From the NCBI RefSeq assembly GCF_013386115.1, contig NZ_JACAOR010000005.1, positions 660,543 to 724,542 of the forward strand: a stretch of 64,000 nucleotides of DNA, in the 5' to 3' direction. Source of the DNA: Pseudomonas gingeri (GTDB taxonomy: Bacteria; Pseudomonadota; Gammaproteobacteria; Pseudomonadales; Pseudomonadaceae). A program made the position numbers and the translations under genes. Shown here one piece after another: positions 53,922 through 63,656 of the stretch. Numbering within the stretch: position 1 is the first letter of the stretch; every line of letters begins with the position of its first letter. Under the pieces are notes generated by a model. It ran no database searches. It was not told the origin of the DNA and worked only from the letters and a program-made list of their open reading frames with translations.

Positions 53922-56566
53922 CAGCGTTTCACCAATCCAGTCAAGCCGCCCGCGATCAGGGCGGCAGTATCGGCCAGGGCAACCAGCGGATCGAGTCCGG
54001 CTGGCACGGCCATGTAACGAGGTTCCCAGTCAGGCTGGAACTTGTCTTTGAAGCGGCGCAGGCCCTGGAAGTTGTAGAGCTGCTCACCGCGCTGAAACAC
54101 CATCGAGCCCAGACGCTGGGTCAGGGGAGCGCCGCGCCGGGGTTGCAGGCCGGAAAGCGGCACCATGCCGAGGCTGAAGCGTGCATATCCATGATTTTTA
54201 TAATGCTGGATCAGGCCGACCATCAGGAACTCCATGGTCAGCTTCGGTGCGTCGGGGTGCGAGCGCATCAGGTCGAGGCTGGCCAGTTCATGGCTGTGGG
54301 TCTCGAGCAGGTTGGCGAACGCCACCGGGCGACCTTCGAAATGAATGATCGCCACGCGGAAATGGTTGATGTAGTCCGGGCTGAAGCGCCCCAGGGAGAA
54401 GCCTTTCTCGCGGACGTTCTTGCCGGTCAGCCAGGCATCGGAAATCACCTTGAGCTCGTCCAGGGGCGCTTGCCCCGGCTCGTAGATCTCCAGGGACAGG
54501 CCGTCTCGGCTGCCACGGTTCCAGGTGTAGCGCAGGTCCTTCATCTCCTTGCCCTTGGATTCAAGGTCAAAGCGCTGCAGGTCGACCCGGGCTTCTTCGC
54601 CGAGCTTGATGGCGGTCAGGCCGATGTCCATGTAGTACGGCAGGTTCTCGGCACGGACCTGATAGAACACCGGGCGCGCATGATGGGTATCGCAGAGGTC
54701 GCGGAACTGCCAGATCAGCTCGGCGCGCTGGCGTGCCGGGCCGATCGGATCATACAGCGCCACCAGGCTGCGACCGCGACGGGCATACATGAGGAACGCG
54801 GTATCGCTCGGATGGAACAGGAAGGCCTTGTCGCCGGTCAGGGCCAGGCCGCCATCGGGCTGGTCGGAGGCCATCAGGATCTTGTGGGCGCGTTGCAGTT
54901 CCTCGGCATTGGGCTGGTGGATAACCGGGCGCTCAGTACGCAGCAGCCAGGTCAGGGAAACCACCACCAGCAGCACCGCAGCGCCCAGCAGCGAACGCAG
55001 TCCGCGTGGGGCATCGCCGTCCAGTGCGAACTGCCACCAGAGTTCATGGCTGTAAGGCACGTCCTGGTAGGCGAACAGCAGCAACCACACCGATGCCCCC
55101 AGCACGCACAGGCTGGCCACCAGGTACAGCGGCGAGAACGGCAACTCGGTCAGGCGGCTCGGGCGGTAGAAGGAGCGCCGGAAAATCCCCAGCAGGCAGG
55201 CCGTGGCCGTGAGCATGCTGGCTTCTTCCCAGTCGAAGCCCTTGAGCAGCGAGAGCAGGGCGCCGACCAGCAGCAGGATCATGGTCAGCATCCAGGCCGC
55301 CGAGAGGCGTCGACGCAGGCCCTGGGCCAACAGCAGGCACAACACGCCCACGAGGCTGGCACCGAAGTGCGAGGCGTCGATCAGGCGATCCGGCACGAGG
55401 AAGTCGATACCTTCCAGACGGGTATCGATTTCCGGGGTGGCGCCGGAGAACAGCAGGGCCACGCCGGAAAGGAACACCAGCACCGCGAGGATCGGCGCGG
55501 CCAGGCCGGACGCCACGCGCATGCTCTGGCGTGAGGCGATCAGGCGCTGGGCCTCGGTGCTCAGCAGTGTCAGGCAAGCCAGCAGCAGCGGCAGCAGCAC
55601 ATAGATCAGGCGGTACAGCAGCAGGGCGGCGGCCAGCGGGGCCGCGCCCAGTTCATTGGCGAAGGCGGCCAGCAGGATCGCCTCGAACACCCCGACGCCA
55701 CCGGGTACGTGGCTGAGCACGCCGGCGGCCAGGGCCAGCAGGTACACCAGCAGGAAGGCGCCGAACGGCGGTGCTTCCGGCAGCAGCAGGTACAGCACGG
55801 TGGCGGCGGCGGCCACATCCAGGGCGGTGATGACCAGTTGCAGCAGGGTCAGGCGCGCGCTGGGCAGGCGCAGGGTACGGCGACCGACCTTGACCAGCAG
55901 GTTGTTCGGGATGGGTTGTTCCGGCAGGCGACGACGATAGATGCCGACGGCCAGCAAGGCGAACAGGGCGAGGATCGCCACGGCAATCGCGCCCAGCAGG
56001 TAGGCGGGCAGGTGCAAGGCTTCGGCGGCGGCCGGCAGGTTGCTCAGGGTGGCCAGGGCCGCGAGCGGTGGCAGGGCGCAACCCAGCGACAGGCTGGCGA
56101 ACAGTGTCATGCGCGCGACTTCCGCGGCCCCCAGGCCGTTGCGGGCATAGAGGCGATAGCGCACCGAGCCGCCGGACAGCAGCGACAGGCCGATGGCGTT
56201 GCCGATGGCGAAAGCGGTAAAACCACCCAGGGCCAGGGTCTTGGCCGGCAGATGGACGTCGGCATAACGGCTGGCGGACCACTCATAGCCCAACAGGATG
56301 ATAAAGCCGATGGCGGTTGCCGCGATGGCCCCCCCCAGGGCCGGTTTGGGCACGCTGAGAATCGAATCGTGCAGCGCATCCAGGTCGAGTTCGATCAACA
56401 GATGACGACAGGCGATCAAGGCAATGGCGAACAACAACAGGGTGACGGCCAGTCCAACGGATTGACGGTACTTGCTCAACAGATCCAGCCAGCGCAAACG
56501 GGCGGCTGCAATCGGCTGTGTCGCTGTGACGGTGTCTTGTGGTTCAGACGAGTTGGCGCGCATCAA
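53921..56566 (-). CDS. mprF: Aminoacyl-phosphatidylglycerol synthase/flippase
   Basis: An 881-aa membrane enzyme that transfers an amino acid (alanine in P. aeruginosa) from tRNA to phosphatidylglycerol and flips the product, lowering surface negative charge. About fourteen membrane helices occupy residues 30-545. The cytoplasmic DUF2156 synthase domain (about 560-860) has AFLMYARRGRSLVALYDP, GFSLGRFSPDYINHFRVAII and LTMEFLMVGLIQHYKNHGYARF. It is the first gene of the pair with the VirJ-like hydrolase. Confidence 0.94.
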   Translation of the reverse strand: MMRANSSEPQDTVTATQPIAAARLRWLDLLSKYRQSVGLAVTLLLFAIALIACRHLLIELDLDALHDSILSVPKPALGGAIAATAIGFIILLGYEWSASRYADVHLPAKTLALGGFTAFAIGNAIGLSLLSGGSVRYRLYARNGLGAAEVARMTLFASLSLGCALPPLAALATLSNLPAAAEALHLPAYLLGAIAVAILALFALLAVGIYRRRLPEQPIPNNLLVKVGRRTLRLPSARLTLLQLVITALDVAAAATVLYLLLPEAPPFGAFLLVYLLALAAGVLSHVPGGVGVFEAILLAAFANELGAAPLAAALLLYRLIYVLLPLLLACLTLLSTEAQRLIASRQSMRVASGLAAPILAVLVFLSGVALLFSGATPEIDTRLEGIDFLVPDRLIDASHFGASLVGVLCLLLAQGLRRRLSAAWMLTMILLLVGALLSLLKGFDWEEASMLTATACLLGIFRRSFYRPSRLTELPFSPLYLVASLCVLGASVWLLLFAYQDVPYSHELWWQFALDGDAPRGLRSLLGAAVLLVVVSLTWLLRTERPVIHQPNAEELQRAHKILMASDQPDGGLALTGDKAFLFHPSDTAFLMYARRGRSLVALYDPIGPARQRAELIWQFRDLCDTHHARPVFYQVRAENLPYYMDIGLTAIKLGEEARVDLQRFDLESKGKEMKDLRYTWNRGSRDGLSLEIYEPGQAPLDELKVISDAWLTGKNVREKGFSLGRFSPDYINHFRVAIIHFEGRPVAFANLLETHSHELASLDLMRSHPDAPKLTMEFLMVGLIQHYKNHGYARFSLGMVPLSGLQPRRGAPLTQRLGSMVFQRGEQLYNFQGLRRFKDKFQPDWEPRYMAVPAGLDPLVALADTAALIAGGLTGLVKR

Positions 56567-56804
56567 TCACCTCTAGGATTGTGCGCGACAGGATGGGGGT
56601 ATCCAGCCAAGTTACCAATCCCTATGGACAAAATAATTACAAATATTAACGCGTCTCACCGTCTTGCGGCGACCCACGCCCCGGGGCTGTTGTAGAGGAA
56701 GTTTGTTGCGAATTCAGCATAGCCTGTGCAGGCATTGACTCCGGTTTGCGTCGAGGGTTCGTTCTGCATCGGCGCCCTGTGTTGAACGACTTTTTCGGCG
56801 GATA

Positions 56805-56836
56805 CAAAAAAGGCCACTCTTTCGAGCAGCCTTTTC
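56805..56836 (-). terminator. Terminator after the first tRNA-fMet gene
   Basis: On the minus strand AAGGCTGCTCGAAAGAGTGGCC forms a hairpin followed by TTTTTT, just past the tRNA end. A near copy follows the second tRNA. Confidence 0.85.
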
Positions 56837-56843
56837 TGATATT

Positions 56844-56920
<77 letters not shown>

Positions 56921-57091
56921 TCTGTGTGGCGGCATTCTACAGTCGAACGGCGGGGTGTCAACCGTTAATGATCCAGATGGTCAAAATAATGCAAAAACAC
57001 TCCGGTGCGTCCCTTTGGATTGGATAAGTGTCAGACAATCAAGGTTTTTTTCTGATAGAGGGGAGCGGAGGAGGGGAGAAACAAGCGGACA

Positions 57092-57124
57092 CAAAAAAGG
57101 CCACTCTTTCGAGTAGCCTTTTCT
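57092..57124 (-). terminator. Terminator after the second tRNA-fMet gene
   Basis: Near-identical to the terminator at 56805-56836, with CTA in place of CTG in the stem region. Confidence 0.85.
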
Positions 57125-57130
57125 GGTGTT

Positions 57131-57207
<77 letters not shown>

Positions 57208-57425
57208 TCTGTGTGTCGGCATTCTACAGAGAAACGCCGGCCTGTCAAACCCTAATTTCGGAAAACCTCTTTATTGTTCAATCGCTTAGCCCTTCTGTCG
57301 GGTCGCTCGGGGTGTCTGCGGGCCATGCCCGGCAAGGCTTTCAGCTCTATCGCGGTGGATGTTTCGATTGAAAAACTAAATTCATATCGGTTATTTCCCA
57401 CGGCCCTGGAGGAAGATTCAAACTA

Positions 57426-57441
57426 CTGGTGCTATATACAG
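57426..57441 (+). promoter_or_regulatory. LexA box upstream of dinB
   Basis: CTGGTGCTATATACAG is the CTG-N10-CAG LexA palindrome with an AT-rich core. It is about 60 bases upstream of the dinB start, supporting SOS control. Confidence 0.75.
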
Positions 57442-57502
57442 GTGTCAGTGAGATACTGATGACCCGTACCGTTTCTGCCTTTTTGAATGAACACTGTCTT
57501 CC

Positions 57503-58564
57503 ATGACGCAACGCAAAATCATCCACGTCGACTGTGATTGCTTCTACGCCGCCATCGAGATGCGTGACGACCCGAGCCTGGCGAGCAAGCCGCTGGCGGT
57601 GGGCGGATCGGCGGACCGGCGCGGGGTGATCGCCACCTGCAATTACGAAGCGCGGGCCTTCGGGGTGCGTTCGGCGATGTCGTCACGGCACGCGTTGAAC
57701 CTGTGCCCGGACCTGGTGATCGTCAAGCCGCGCATGGATGCCTATAAGGAAGCGTCGAAGGAAATCCAGGCGATCTTTCGGGACTACACCGACCTGATCG
57801 AGCCGCTGTCGCTGGATGAGGCGTACCTCGATGTGTCCGACAGCCCGCACTTTGCCGGCAGCGCCACGCGGATCGCCCAGGATATCCGGCGCCGGGTCTC
57901 CAGGCAGTTGCATATCACCGTCTCGGCGGGCGTTGCGCCGAACAAGTTCCTGGCGAAGATTGCCAGTGACTGGAAGAAACCCAACGGGCTGTTTGTCATC
58001 ACTCCCGACCAGGTGGAGGATTTTGTCGCCGGCCTGCCAGTGAGCAAGCTGCATGGCGTCGGCAAGGTCACGGCGGACAAGCTGGGGCGCCTGGGCATCG
58101 GCGACTGCCTGCAACTGCGCGAATGGAGCAAACTGGCCCTGGTGCGTGAGTTCGGCAGTTTCGGCGAGCGCTTGTGGGGGCTGGCGCGGGGGATCGATGA
58201 GCGCCTGGTGCAGAACGACAGTCGGCGGCAGTCGGTCAGTGTCGAGAACACCTACGACGTTGATTTGCCCGATCTGGAAAGTTGCCTGCAAAAGCTTCCG
58301 GAACTGATGGAAACCCTCGCCGGACGCATGGCGCGCCTGGACAGCAGCTATCGACCGGGCAAGCCGTTCGTCAAGGTGAAGTTTCATGATTTCACCCAGA
58401 CCACCCTGGAGCAGGCCGGGGCAGCGCGGGATCTGGAGAGTTATCGTCAGTTGCTCAGCCAGGCGTTTGCCCGTGGGGAGAAACCGGTACGCCTGTTGGG
58501 CATTGGCGTGCGCTTGCAGGATTTGCGTGGTGGCCATGAACAGCTGGAGCTGTTCAGTCGGTAA
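57503..58564 (+). CDS. dinB: DNA polymerase IV
   Basis: A Y-family translesion polymerase of 353 aa. Catalytic acids are D10 (HVDCDCFYAAIE) and D105/E106 (SLDEAYLD). The helix-hairpin-helix thumb is HGVGKVTADKLGRLGI, and the little-finger domain is complete, ending in the beta-clamp-binding tail LRGGHEQLELFS (QLELF). An SOS box is upstream. Monocistronic. Confidence 0.97.
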   Translation: MTQRKIIHVDCDCFYAAIEMRDDPSLASKPLAVGGSADRRGVIATCNYEARAFGVRSAMSSRHALNLCPDLVIVKPRMDAYKEASKEIQAIFRDYTDLIEPLSLDEAYLDVSDSPHFAGSATRIAQDIRRRVSRQLHITVSAGVAPNKFLAKIASDWKKPNGLFVITPDQVEDFVAGLPVSKLHGVGKVTADKLGRLGIGDCLQLREWSKLALVREFGSFGERLWGLARGIDERLVQNDSRRQSVSVENTYDVDLPDLESCLQKLPELMETLAGRMARLDSSYRPGKPFVKVKFHDFTQTTLEQAGAARDLESYRQLLSQAFARGEKPVRLLGIGVRLQDLRGGHEQLELFSR

Positions 58565-58645
58565 ACCGGCCATGCAACCTTGTAGGGGCAGGTGCTCCGG
58601 CGGCGCGGTTTGCCCGCGAGGCCTTTGGCGGTCTTGCGGGCCTCA

Positions 58646-58670
58646 TCGCTGGCAAGCCAGGCTCCTACAG
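58646..58670. repeat. Degenerate REP unit
   Basis: TCGCTGGCAAGCCAGGCTCCTAC resembles the inverse unit of the first REP family, among other short inverted stretches between 58585 and 58720. Confidence 0.55.
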
Positions 58671-58743
58671 GATCCGTGTTTACAAGCCACGGTCCTGCAA
58701 GGGCCTTGTTTAGCGGACAAACCAGGCCCCGCAAGGACGCCGT

Positions 58744-59697
58744 TCAGCTGGCTCCGGGATCCGCCACCAGGCGTCCGGCGTTCCGGGTCAGCGACTTGAG
58801 AAACTCGCGCTGCAACTCGGGATCGTTGCGCGTCAGTTCGATCAGGCTCTGTTCCAGTTCGCTCGCTTCTTCTTCCAGGCCCAGTTCGGACAGGCGCTTG
58901 ACCCGATGGACCCATTGGCCGACATCGTCGCCCTCCAGATCGTCATAGATCAGTGCGTGCGCCTCCAGCAACTTGCCCCGCAGCTTGCTGCTGATGGACA
59001 GGCTCGAGTCCGAATGGACTTCATCCTGGGCATCCTCGACGCGAATCGTCAGGCTGCCGATGTGATTCAGGTCCTGCTCGGCAAACGGGCTGTCCAGCAG
59101 GTTCAGGCGCAGCACGCCATGGCGATCGGTAGTCAGCTCGTAGGTCTGCCGACCCGCCACCACCTCCACCGGTCGTTCGGCCCACGGCAAGCTCGAATAC
59201 TCCATGCGCTTGTCGCGCTGGACTTCCTCGATGCCGGCCAGGTTCTGCTGCGCGCGCCCGTGTGACTCCACGTTCATGAACGGGTTGAGCCCGTCGATGC
59301 CATAGCTGATCCAGTCACGGGTCACGCTGGCGGGCAGGGAGCCGAGGGCGAACACGTTCACCACATTGGCGCCGATGCCACCCACCAGTGCCACGGCGCC
59401 CAGGGGTATTTCATAGACTTTGCGCCAGGGCTGGTAGGGCGTGTAGCGATCATAGCGACGGGTGACGTCGAACTCGGTGACCTCGAAGGTCTTCTGCTCG
59501 TTGATCCGCACACGGCGTTGCGGCAGTTCGAGGATCCTGGGGTCGCCGACATCGATCTGCAGGCTGTGCTCGAGCAATTTGCGTTCGACGCGTTCCTCGT
59601 GCTCGCTGCGCTGTGACATCGGGTTGGCGCAGCCGCCGAGCAGCAGGGCGCCGCACAAGGCGGCGCCCCCGAGGGCTAAGGTACTTCGATTGAACAT
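58744..59697 (-). CDS. Hypothetical outer-membrane lipoprotein
   Basis: A 317-aa lipoprotein with a lipobox LLLGGC (C23). The mature protein includes a hydrophobic glycine-rich stretch (PLGAVALVGGIGANVVNVFALG, about 99-120), a central conserved WISYGIDGLNPFMNVESHGR, then a small beta domain and helical C-terminus. I recall a conserved gene at this place downstream of proS in pseudomonads, but no function. It is separated from proS by 17 bases and is probably in its operon. Confidence 0.8.
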   Translation of the reverse strand: MFNRSTLALGGAALCGALLLGGCANPMSQRSEHEERVERKLLEHSLQIDVGDPRILELPQRRVRINEQKTFEVTEFDVTRRYDRYTPYQPWRKVYEIPLGAVALVGGIGANVVNVFALGSLPASVTRDWISYGIDGLNPFMNVESHGRAQQNLAGIEEVQRDKRMEYSSLPWAERPVEVVAGRQTYELTTDRHGVLRLNLLDSPFAEQDLNHIGSLTIRVEDAQDEVHSDSSLSISSKLRGKLLEAHALIYDDLEGDDVGQWVHRVKRLSELGLEEEASELEQSLIELTRNDPELQREFLKSLTRNAGRLVADPGAS

Positions 59698-59714
59698 GAG
59701 GTCTCTATCTGGGC

Positions 59715-61430
59715 TCAGCGACGGATACGGGCCTGAAGGAACGCCAGTACATCGGCGACCGGCAGCGCTTGCGCCTCGGCCTCGGTACGGCTCTTGTATT
59801 CCAGGTTGCCTTCGGCCAGGCCGCGGTCGCTGACCACGATCCGGTGCGGGATACCGATCAGTTCCATGTCCGCGAACTTGATGCCCGGGCTGGTTTTCTT
59901 GTCGCGGTCGTCCAGCAGCACTTCGAAGCCGGCGGCCGTCAGTTCGGCGTAGAGCTTGTCGGTGGCTTCGCGAACCTGTTCGGTTTCGTAGCGCAGCGGT
60001 ACCAGGGCGATCTGGAACGGCGCGAGGCTGTCGCTCCAGATGATGCCGTTGTCATCGTTGTTCTGCTCGATGGCCGCGGCCACCACGCGGGACACGCCGA
60101 TGCCGTAGCAGCCCATGGTCAGGGTGACCGGCTTGCCGTTTTCGCCCAGGACCTGGCACTTCATCGCTTCGCTGTACTTGGTGCCGAGCTGGAAGATATG
60201 CCCGACCTCGATACCGCGCTTGATTTCCAGGGTGCCCTTGCCGTCCGGGCTCGGGTCGCCGGCGACGACGTTGCGCAGGTCGGCGACGGTCGGTACTGGC
60301 AGGTCGCGTTCCCAGTTCAGGCCGAAGTAGTGCTTGTCGTCGATGTTCGCACCGACGCCGAAGTCGCTCATCAGCTCGACCGAGCGGTCGATGATGATCG
60401 GCAGTGGCAGGTTCAGCGGGCCGAGGGAGCCGGCGCCGGCGCCGATGGCGTCACGCAGTTCGGCGTCGGAAGCCATGACCAGCGGATTGGCGACGCCAGG
60501 CTGGTTGGCGGCCTTGATTTCGTTCAACTCGTGATCGCCACGGATGATCAGGGCGATCAGCTTGCCTTCTTCTTCGGCGTGGACGATCAGGGTCTTGACG
60601 GTCTTTTCGATCGGCAGGTTGTAGCCTTCGACCAGTTGCGCGATGGTTTTTGCATCGGGCGTGTCGACCAGGCGCAGTTCTTCGCTTGGTGCGGGACGTG
60701 AGGTCTCCCGCGGCACGGCTTCGGCCTTCTCGATGTTCGCCGCGTAGTCGGAGCCGTTGCTGAAGACGATATCGTCTTCGCCGGACTCGGCCAGCACGTG
60801 GAATTCGTGGGAGCCGGCACCGCCGATGGAGCCGTTGTCCGCTTCGACCGGACGGAAGCGCAGGCCCAGGCGGGTGAAGACGTTGCAGTAGGCCTGGTGC
60901 ATGCGGTCGTAGGTGACCTGCAGCGATGCCTGGTCGGCGTGGAAGGAGTAGGCGTCCTTCATGATGAATTCACGACCGCGCATCAGGCCGAAACGTGGAC
61001 GGATCTCGTCGCGGAATTTGGTCTGGATCTGGTACAGGTTGATCGGCAACTGCTTGTAGCTGCTCAATTCGTTGCGGCACAGATCGGTGATCACTTCCTC
61101 GTGGGTCGGGCCGGCGCAGAAGTCGCGGTCATGGCGGTCCTTCAGGCGCAGCAGCTCGGGGCCGTACTGTTCCCAGCGGCCGGATTCCTGCCACAGCTCG
61201 GCCGGCTGGATGCCCGGCATCAGCACTTCCAGGGCGCCGGCGGCGTTCATTTCTTCACGCACGATGGCTTCGACCTTGCGCATCACGCGCAGGCCCATGG
61301 GCAGCCAGGTGTACAGGCCAGAAGCGAGTTTGCGGATCATCCCGGCGCGCAGCATCAGCTGGTGGCTGATCACGACCGCATCGGAAGGCGTTTCTTTCTG
61401 TGTGGCGAGCAAATATTGACTGGTGCGCAT
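59715..61430 (-). CDS. proS: Prolyl-tRNA synthetase
   Basis: A class II aminoacyl-tRNA synthetase of 571 aa, bacterial type. Motif 2 is [22 protein letters not shown], and motif 3 lies in [15 protein letters not shown]. An editing domain of the YbaK/INS type is inserted at about 235-390 ([14 protein letters not shown]). N-terminal [18 protein letters not shown] is typical. Followed by the lipoprotein gene. Confidence 0.98.
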   Translation of the reverse strand: MRTSQYLLATQKETPSDAVVISHQLMLRAGMIRKLASGLYTWLPMGLRVMRKVEAIVREEMNAAGALEVLMPGIQPAELWQESGRWEQYGPELLRLKDRHDRDFCAGPTHEEVITDLCRNELSSYKQLPINLYQIQTKFRDEIRPRFGLMRGREFIMKDAYSFHADQASLQVTYDRMHQAYCNVFTRLGLRFRPVEADNGSIGGAGSHEFHVLAESGEDDIVFSNGSDYAANIEKAEAVPRETSRPAPSEELRLVDTPDAKTIAQLVEGYNLPIEKTVKTLIVHAEEEGKLIALIIRGDHELNEIKAANQPGVANPLVMASDAELRDAIGAGAGSLGPLNLPLPIIIDRSVELMSDFGVGANIDDKHYFGLNWERDLPVPTVADLRNVVAGDPSPDGKGTLEIKRGIEVGHIFQLGTKYSEAMKCQVLGENGKPVTLTMGCYGIGVSRVVAAAIEQNNDDNGIIWSDSLAPFQIALVPLRYETEQVREATDKLYAELTAAGFEVLLDDRDKKTSPGIKFADMELIGIPHRIVVSDRGLAEGNLEYKSRTEAEAQALPVADVLAFLQARIRR

Positions 61431-61522
61431 GGTTGGCCGTTGTCGTTGCTGATGGCTAGAAATGACGGAGCATTGTACGGGCGGGATCCGGCGACGTACA
61501 GGCGTGTGGCCGGTCTGACGCG

Positions 61523-61541
61523 GGGGGAGCCGGGCTCCCCC
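61523..61541 (-). terminator. Hairpin after the AmpG-type gene
   Basis: GGGGGAGC at 61523-61530 pairs with GCTCCCCC at 61534-61541 across CGG. No T tract follows, so it is a probable transcript-end hairpin. Confidence 0.4.
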
Positions 61542-61546
61542 AGTGT

Positions 61547-63097
61547 TTACGGGGTTTCCTGTGCGTCTTCGGTGGGCGAAGGCGTAGCACCACCGCGGCG
61601 GACTTCCTGATACCAGTGTACGGCGATCAGCACCAGGGTCGGTACGCCCATTATCGCCGTGGCGATAAAGAACTTATGGTAGCCGAACTTCTCGACCATC
61701 ACCCCCGAATAGCCGCCGATCAGCCGTGGCAGCAGGAGCATGATGGAACTGAGCAGGGCGTACTGGGTGGCGGAGAACTTCAGGTTGGTCAGGCTTGACA
61801 GGTAGGCGACGAAGGCCGAGGTCGCCAGGCCCGAGCTGAAGTTGTCCAGGGAAATGGTGACAATCAGCATCTTCAGGTTCGGCCCCATGTCGGCCAGCAA
61901 CATGAACAACAGGTTGGTGCCTGCCGAGGCGGCGCCGCCGATGAACAGGATCGGCAGGATGCCGAAGCGCACGATCAGCAGGCCGCCCATGCCGGCGCCC
62001 AGCAGGGTCATGATCAGGCCGAAGATCTTGCTGACCCCGGCGATCTGGTCCTTGGTGAAGCCCTGGTCGATGTAGAAGACGTTGGCCATCACCCCCATCA
62101 CCGTGTCCGACATCCGGTAGGTGGCGATCAGCCCGAGCAGCAGCAGGGCCTGCCAGCGGTAGCGGATGATGAAGTCGTTGACCGGGGTGAGCACCGGCGC
62201 CAGTCCGCGGCGGCCCATGCTTGAAAGGCAGAGCACGGTCAGCGTGGTGTAGAGGATCGCGCGCAGGAAGGCGCGGTCTTCGAGGAGCAGGTCGAGCAGG
62301 CTGACGCCATGGAACAGCACGCTGGCGAAGTCGGTGTTGTAGAGCTGGGTGAACATTGCCGGTACCGAGACCAGCAGGATGATCAGCACGAATACCGACG
62401 CCAGCTGGTGCACGAAGCTGTAGCGTCCGGCGGACAGCTGGGTCCGCAGCGGGACCGGCGGTTCGCGCATGAATAAAGTGGTGAGCAGGGCGGGGATCAT
62501 CAGGACGCCGAACAGCACATAGGTGCCGGTCCAGGCCGAGTGCTTGTAGCTGAAGCCGGTGGAGCCGAAGCCTTCGGCGAAAAACAGCGCGCCGGCGGTC
62601 GCCAGCAGCGCGGCGACCCGGTAGCCGGACATATAGCTGGCGGCGAGGGCGGCCTGTTGGCTGTCGTTGGCGATTTCCAGGCGATAGGCGTCGACCGCGA
62701 TGTCCTGGGTGGCGGAGGCGAAGGCGACGAGGACGGCGATTGCAATCAGCCAGGACAGGTGTTTCTGCGGGTCGCAGAAGCCCATGCCGATCAATCCGAG
62801 GACAATCAGGGTTTGTGCCAGGACCAGCCAGGAGCGGCGGCGACCCAGTTTGCCGAGTAGCGGCAGGCGCCATTGGTCGAGCAAGGGCGACCAGACCCAT
62901 TTGAAGGCGTACGCCAGGCCGATCAGGCTGGCATAACCGATGGTTTCGCGGGCTACACCGGCCTCGCGCAGCCAGACCGAAAGCGTCGAGAACACCAACA
63001 TGTAAGGCAGACCGGCAGCGAAACCGAGCAGCAACAGCACTAATGTCGAGGGGCTGGCATAGGCGGCGAGCGCGGCGCGCCAGGTTTTACGGGGCAT
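61547..63097 (-). CDS. AmpG-family muropeptide permease
   Basis: A 516-aa major-facilitator protein with about 14 helices. The N-terminal [20 protein letters not shown], the run [13 protein letters not shown] and [21 protein letters not shown] mark the AmpG group, which imports GlcNAc-anhydro-muropeptides for cell-wall recycling. Pseudomonads carry two such proteins (AmpG and AmpP); I cannot tell which this is. It lies upstream of proS on the same strand with its own hairpin. Confidence 0.88.
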   Translation of the reverse strand: MPRKTWRAALAAYASPSTLVLLLLGFAAGLPYMLVFSTLSVWLREAGVARETIGYASLIGLAYAFKWVWSPLLDQWRLPLLGKLGRRRSWLVLAQTLIVLGLIGMGFCDPQKHLSWLIAIAVLVAFASATQDIAVDAYRLEIANDSQQAALAASYMSGYRVAALLATAGALFFAEGFGSTGFSYKHSAWTGTYVLFGVLMIPALLTTLFMREPPVPLRTQLSAGRYSFVHQLASVFVLIILLVSVPAMFTQLYNTDFASVLFHGVSLLDLLLEDRAFLRAILYTTLTVLCLSSMGRRGLAPVLTPVNDFIIRYRWQALLLLGLIATYRMSDTVMGVMANVFYIDQGFTKDQIAGVSKIFGLIMTLLGAGMGGLLIVRFGILPILFIGGAASAGTNLLFMLLADMGPNLKMLIVTISLDNFSSGLATSAFVAYLSSLTNLKFSATQYALLSSIMLLLPRLIGGYSGVMVEKFGYHKFFIATAIMGVPTLVLIAVHWYQEVRRGGATPSPTEDAQETP

Positions 63098-63141
63098 GGG
63101 CTGGAGTCTGCCTCAGGGTTGACGGAAACAAAGCGCGCACT

Positions 63142-63492
63142 CTAACCGCTGTGCTCTATCGGGCGCCAGCCATGACGCTTGATATCGACACGATTGTTCA
63201 GGACGCTGAGGCCTTCGGTGCGCAGCCGGGCGCGTTGTTCGTCGCCGGACGGGCTGCCGACCGGCAGGCTGATCCGACCACCGGCACCCAATACGCGGTG
63301 CCAGGGCAGGCGGGTATCGGCCGGTAACTGGCTCAAGGTCCGTCCGACCCAGCGGGCCGCTCGACCGAGCCCGGCGAGTTCGGCCAGTTGGCCATAGGTG
63401 ACGACCTTGCCTTCGGGCACCTGGGCCAGGGTCAGGTAAAGGGCCGTACGCCGCATCTGGGCCGGGCTTTCACTGGCTGTTTCTTCGCTCAC
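63142..63492 (-). CDS. Alkyltransferase-like protein (MGMT family, no active cysteine)
   Basis: A 116-aa DNA-binding protein of the ATL type. The helix-turn-helix VVTYGQLAELAG and the arginine-finger region WVGRTL are present. In O6-alkylguanine transferases the active site reads PCHRV; here it is PWHRV (W64), as in E. coli YbaZ and other ATLs. Such proteins flag O6-alkylguanine lesions for nucleotide-excision repair rather than reversing them. Confidence 0.92.
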   Translation of the reverse strand: MSEETASESPAQMRRTALYLTLAQVPEGKVVTYGQLAELAGLGRAARWVGRTLSQLPADTRLPWHRVLGAGGRISLPVGSPSGDEQRARLRTEGLSVLNNRVDIKRHGWRPIEHSG

Positions 63493-63656
63493 GGGGCCAT
63501 TCCTATGGAAAATTTTTGCCTCTGAAAGTAAGAGATTTCCGCTTATTAAGAGTGATTATTGAACTCGACTCCTGTTTGCCCGGTCAGTCCTTGTTAAGGC
63601 ATTGTCCAGCGGGATAATGCCGTTTTTTTTCCGCAAACCCGAGCCCTGTGTTGCCT

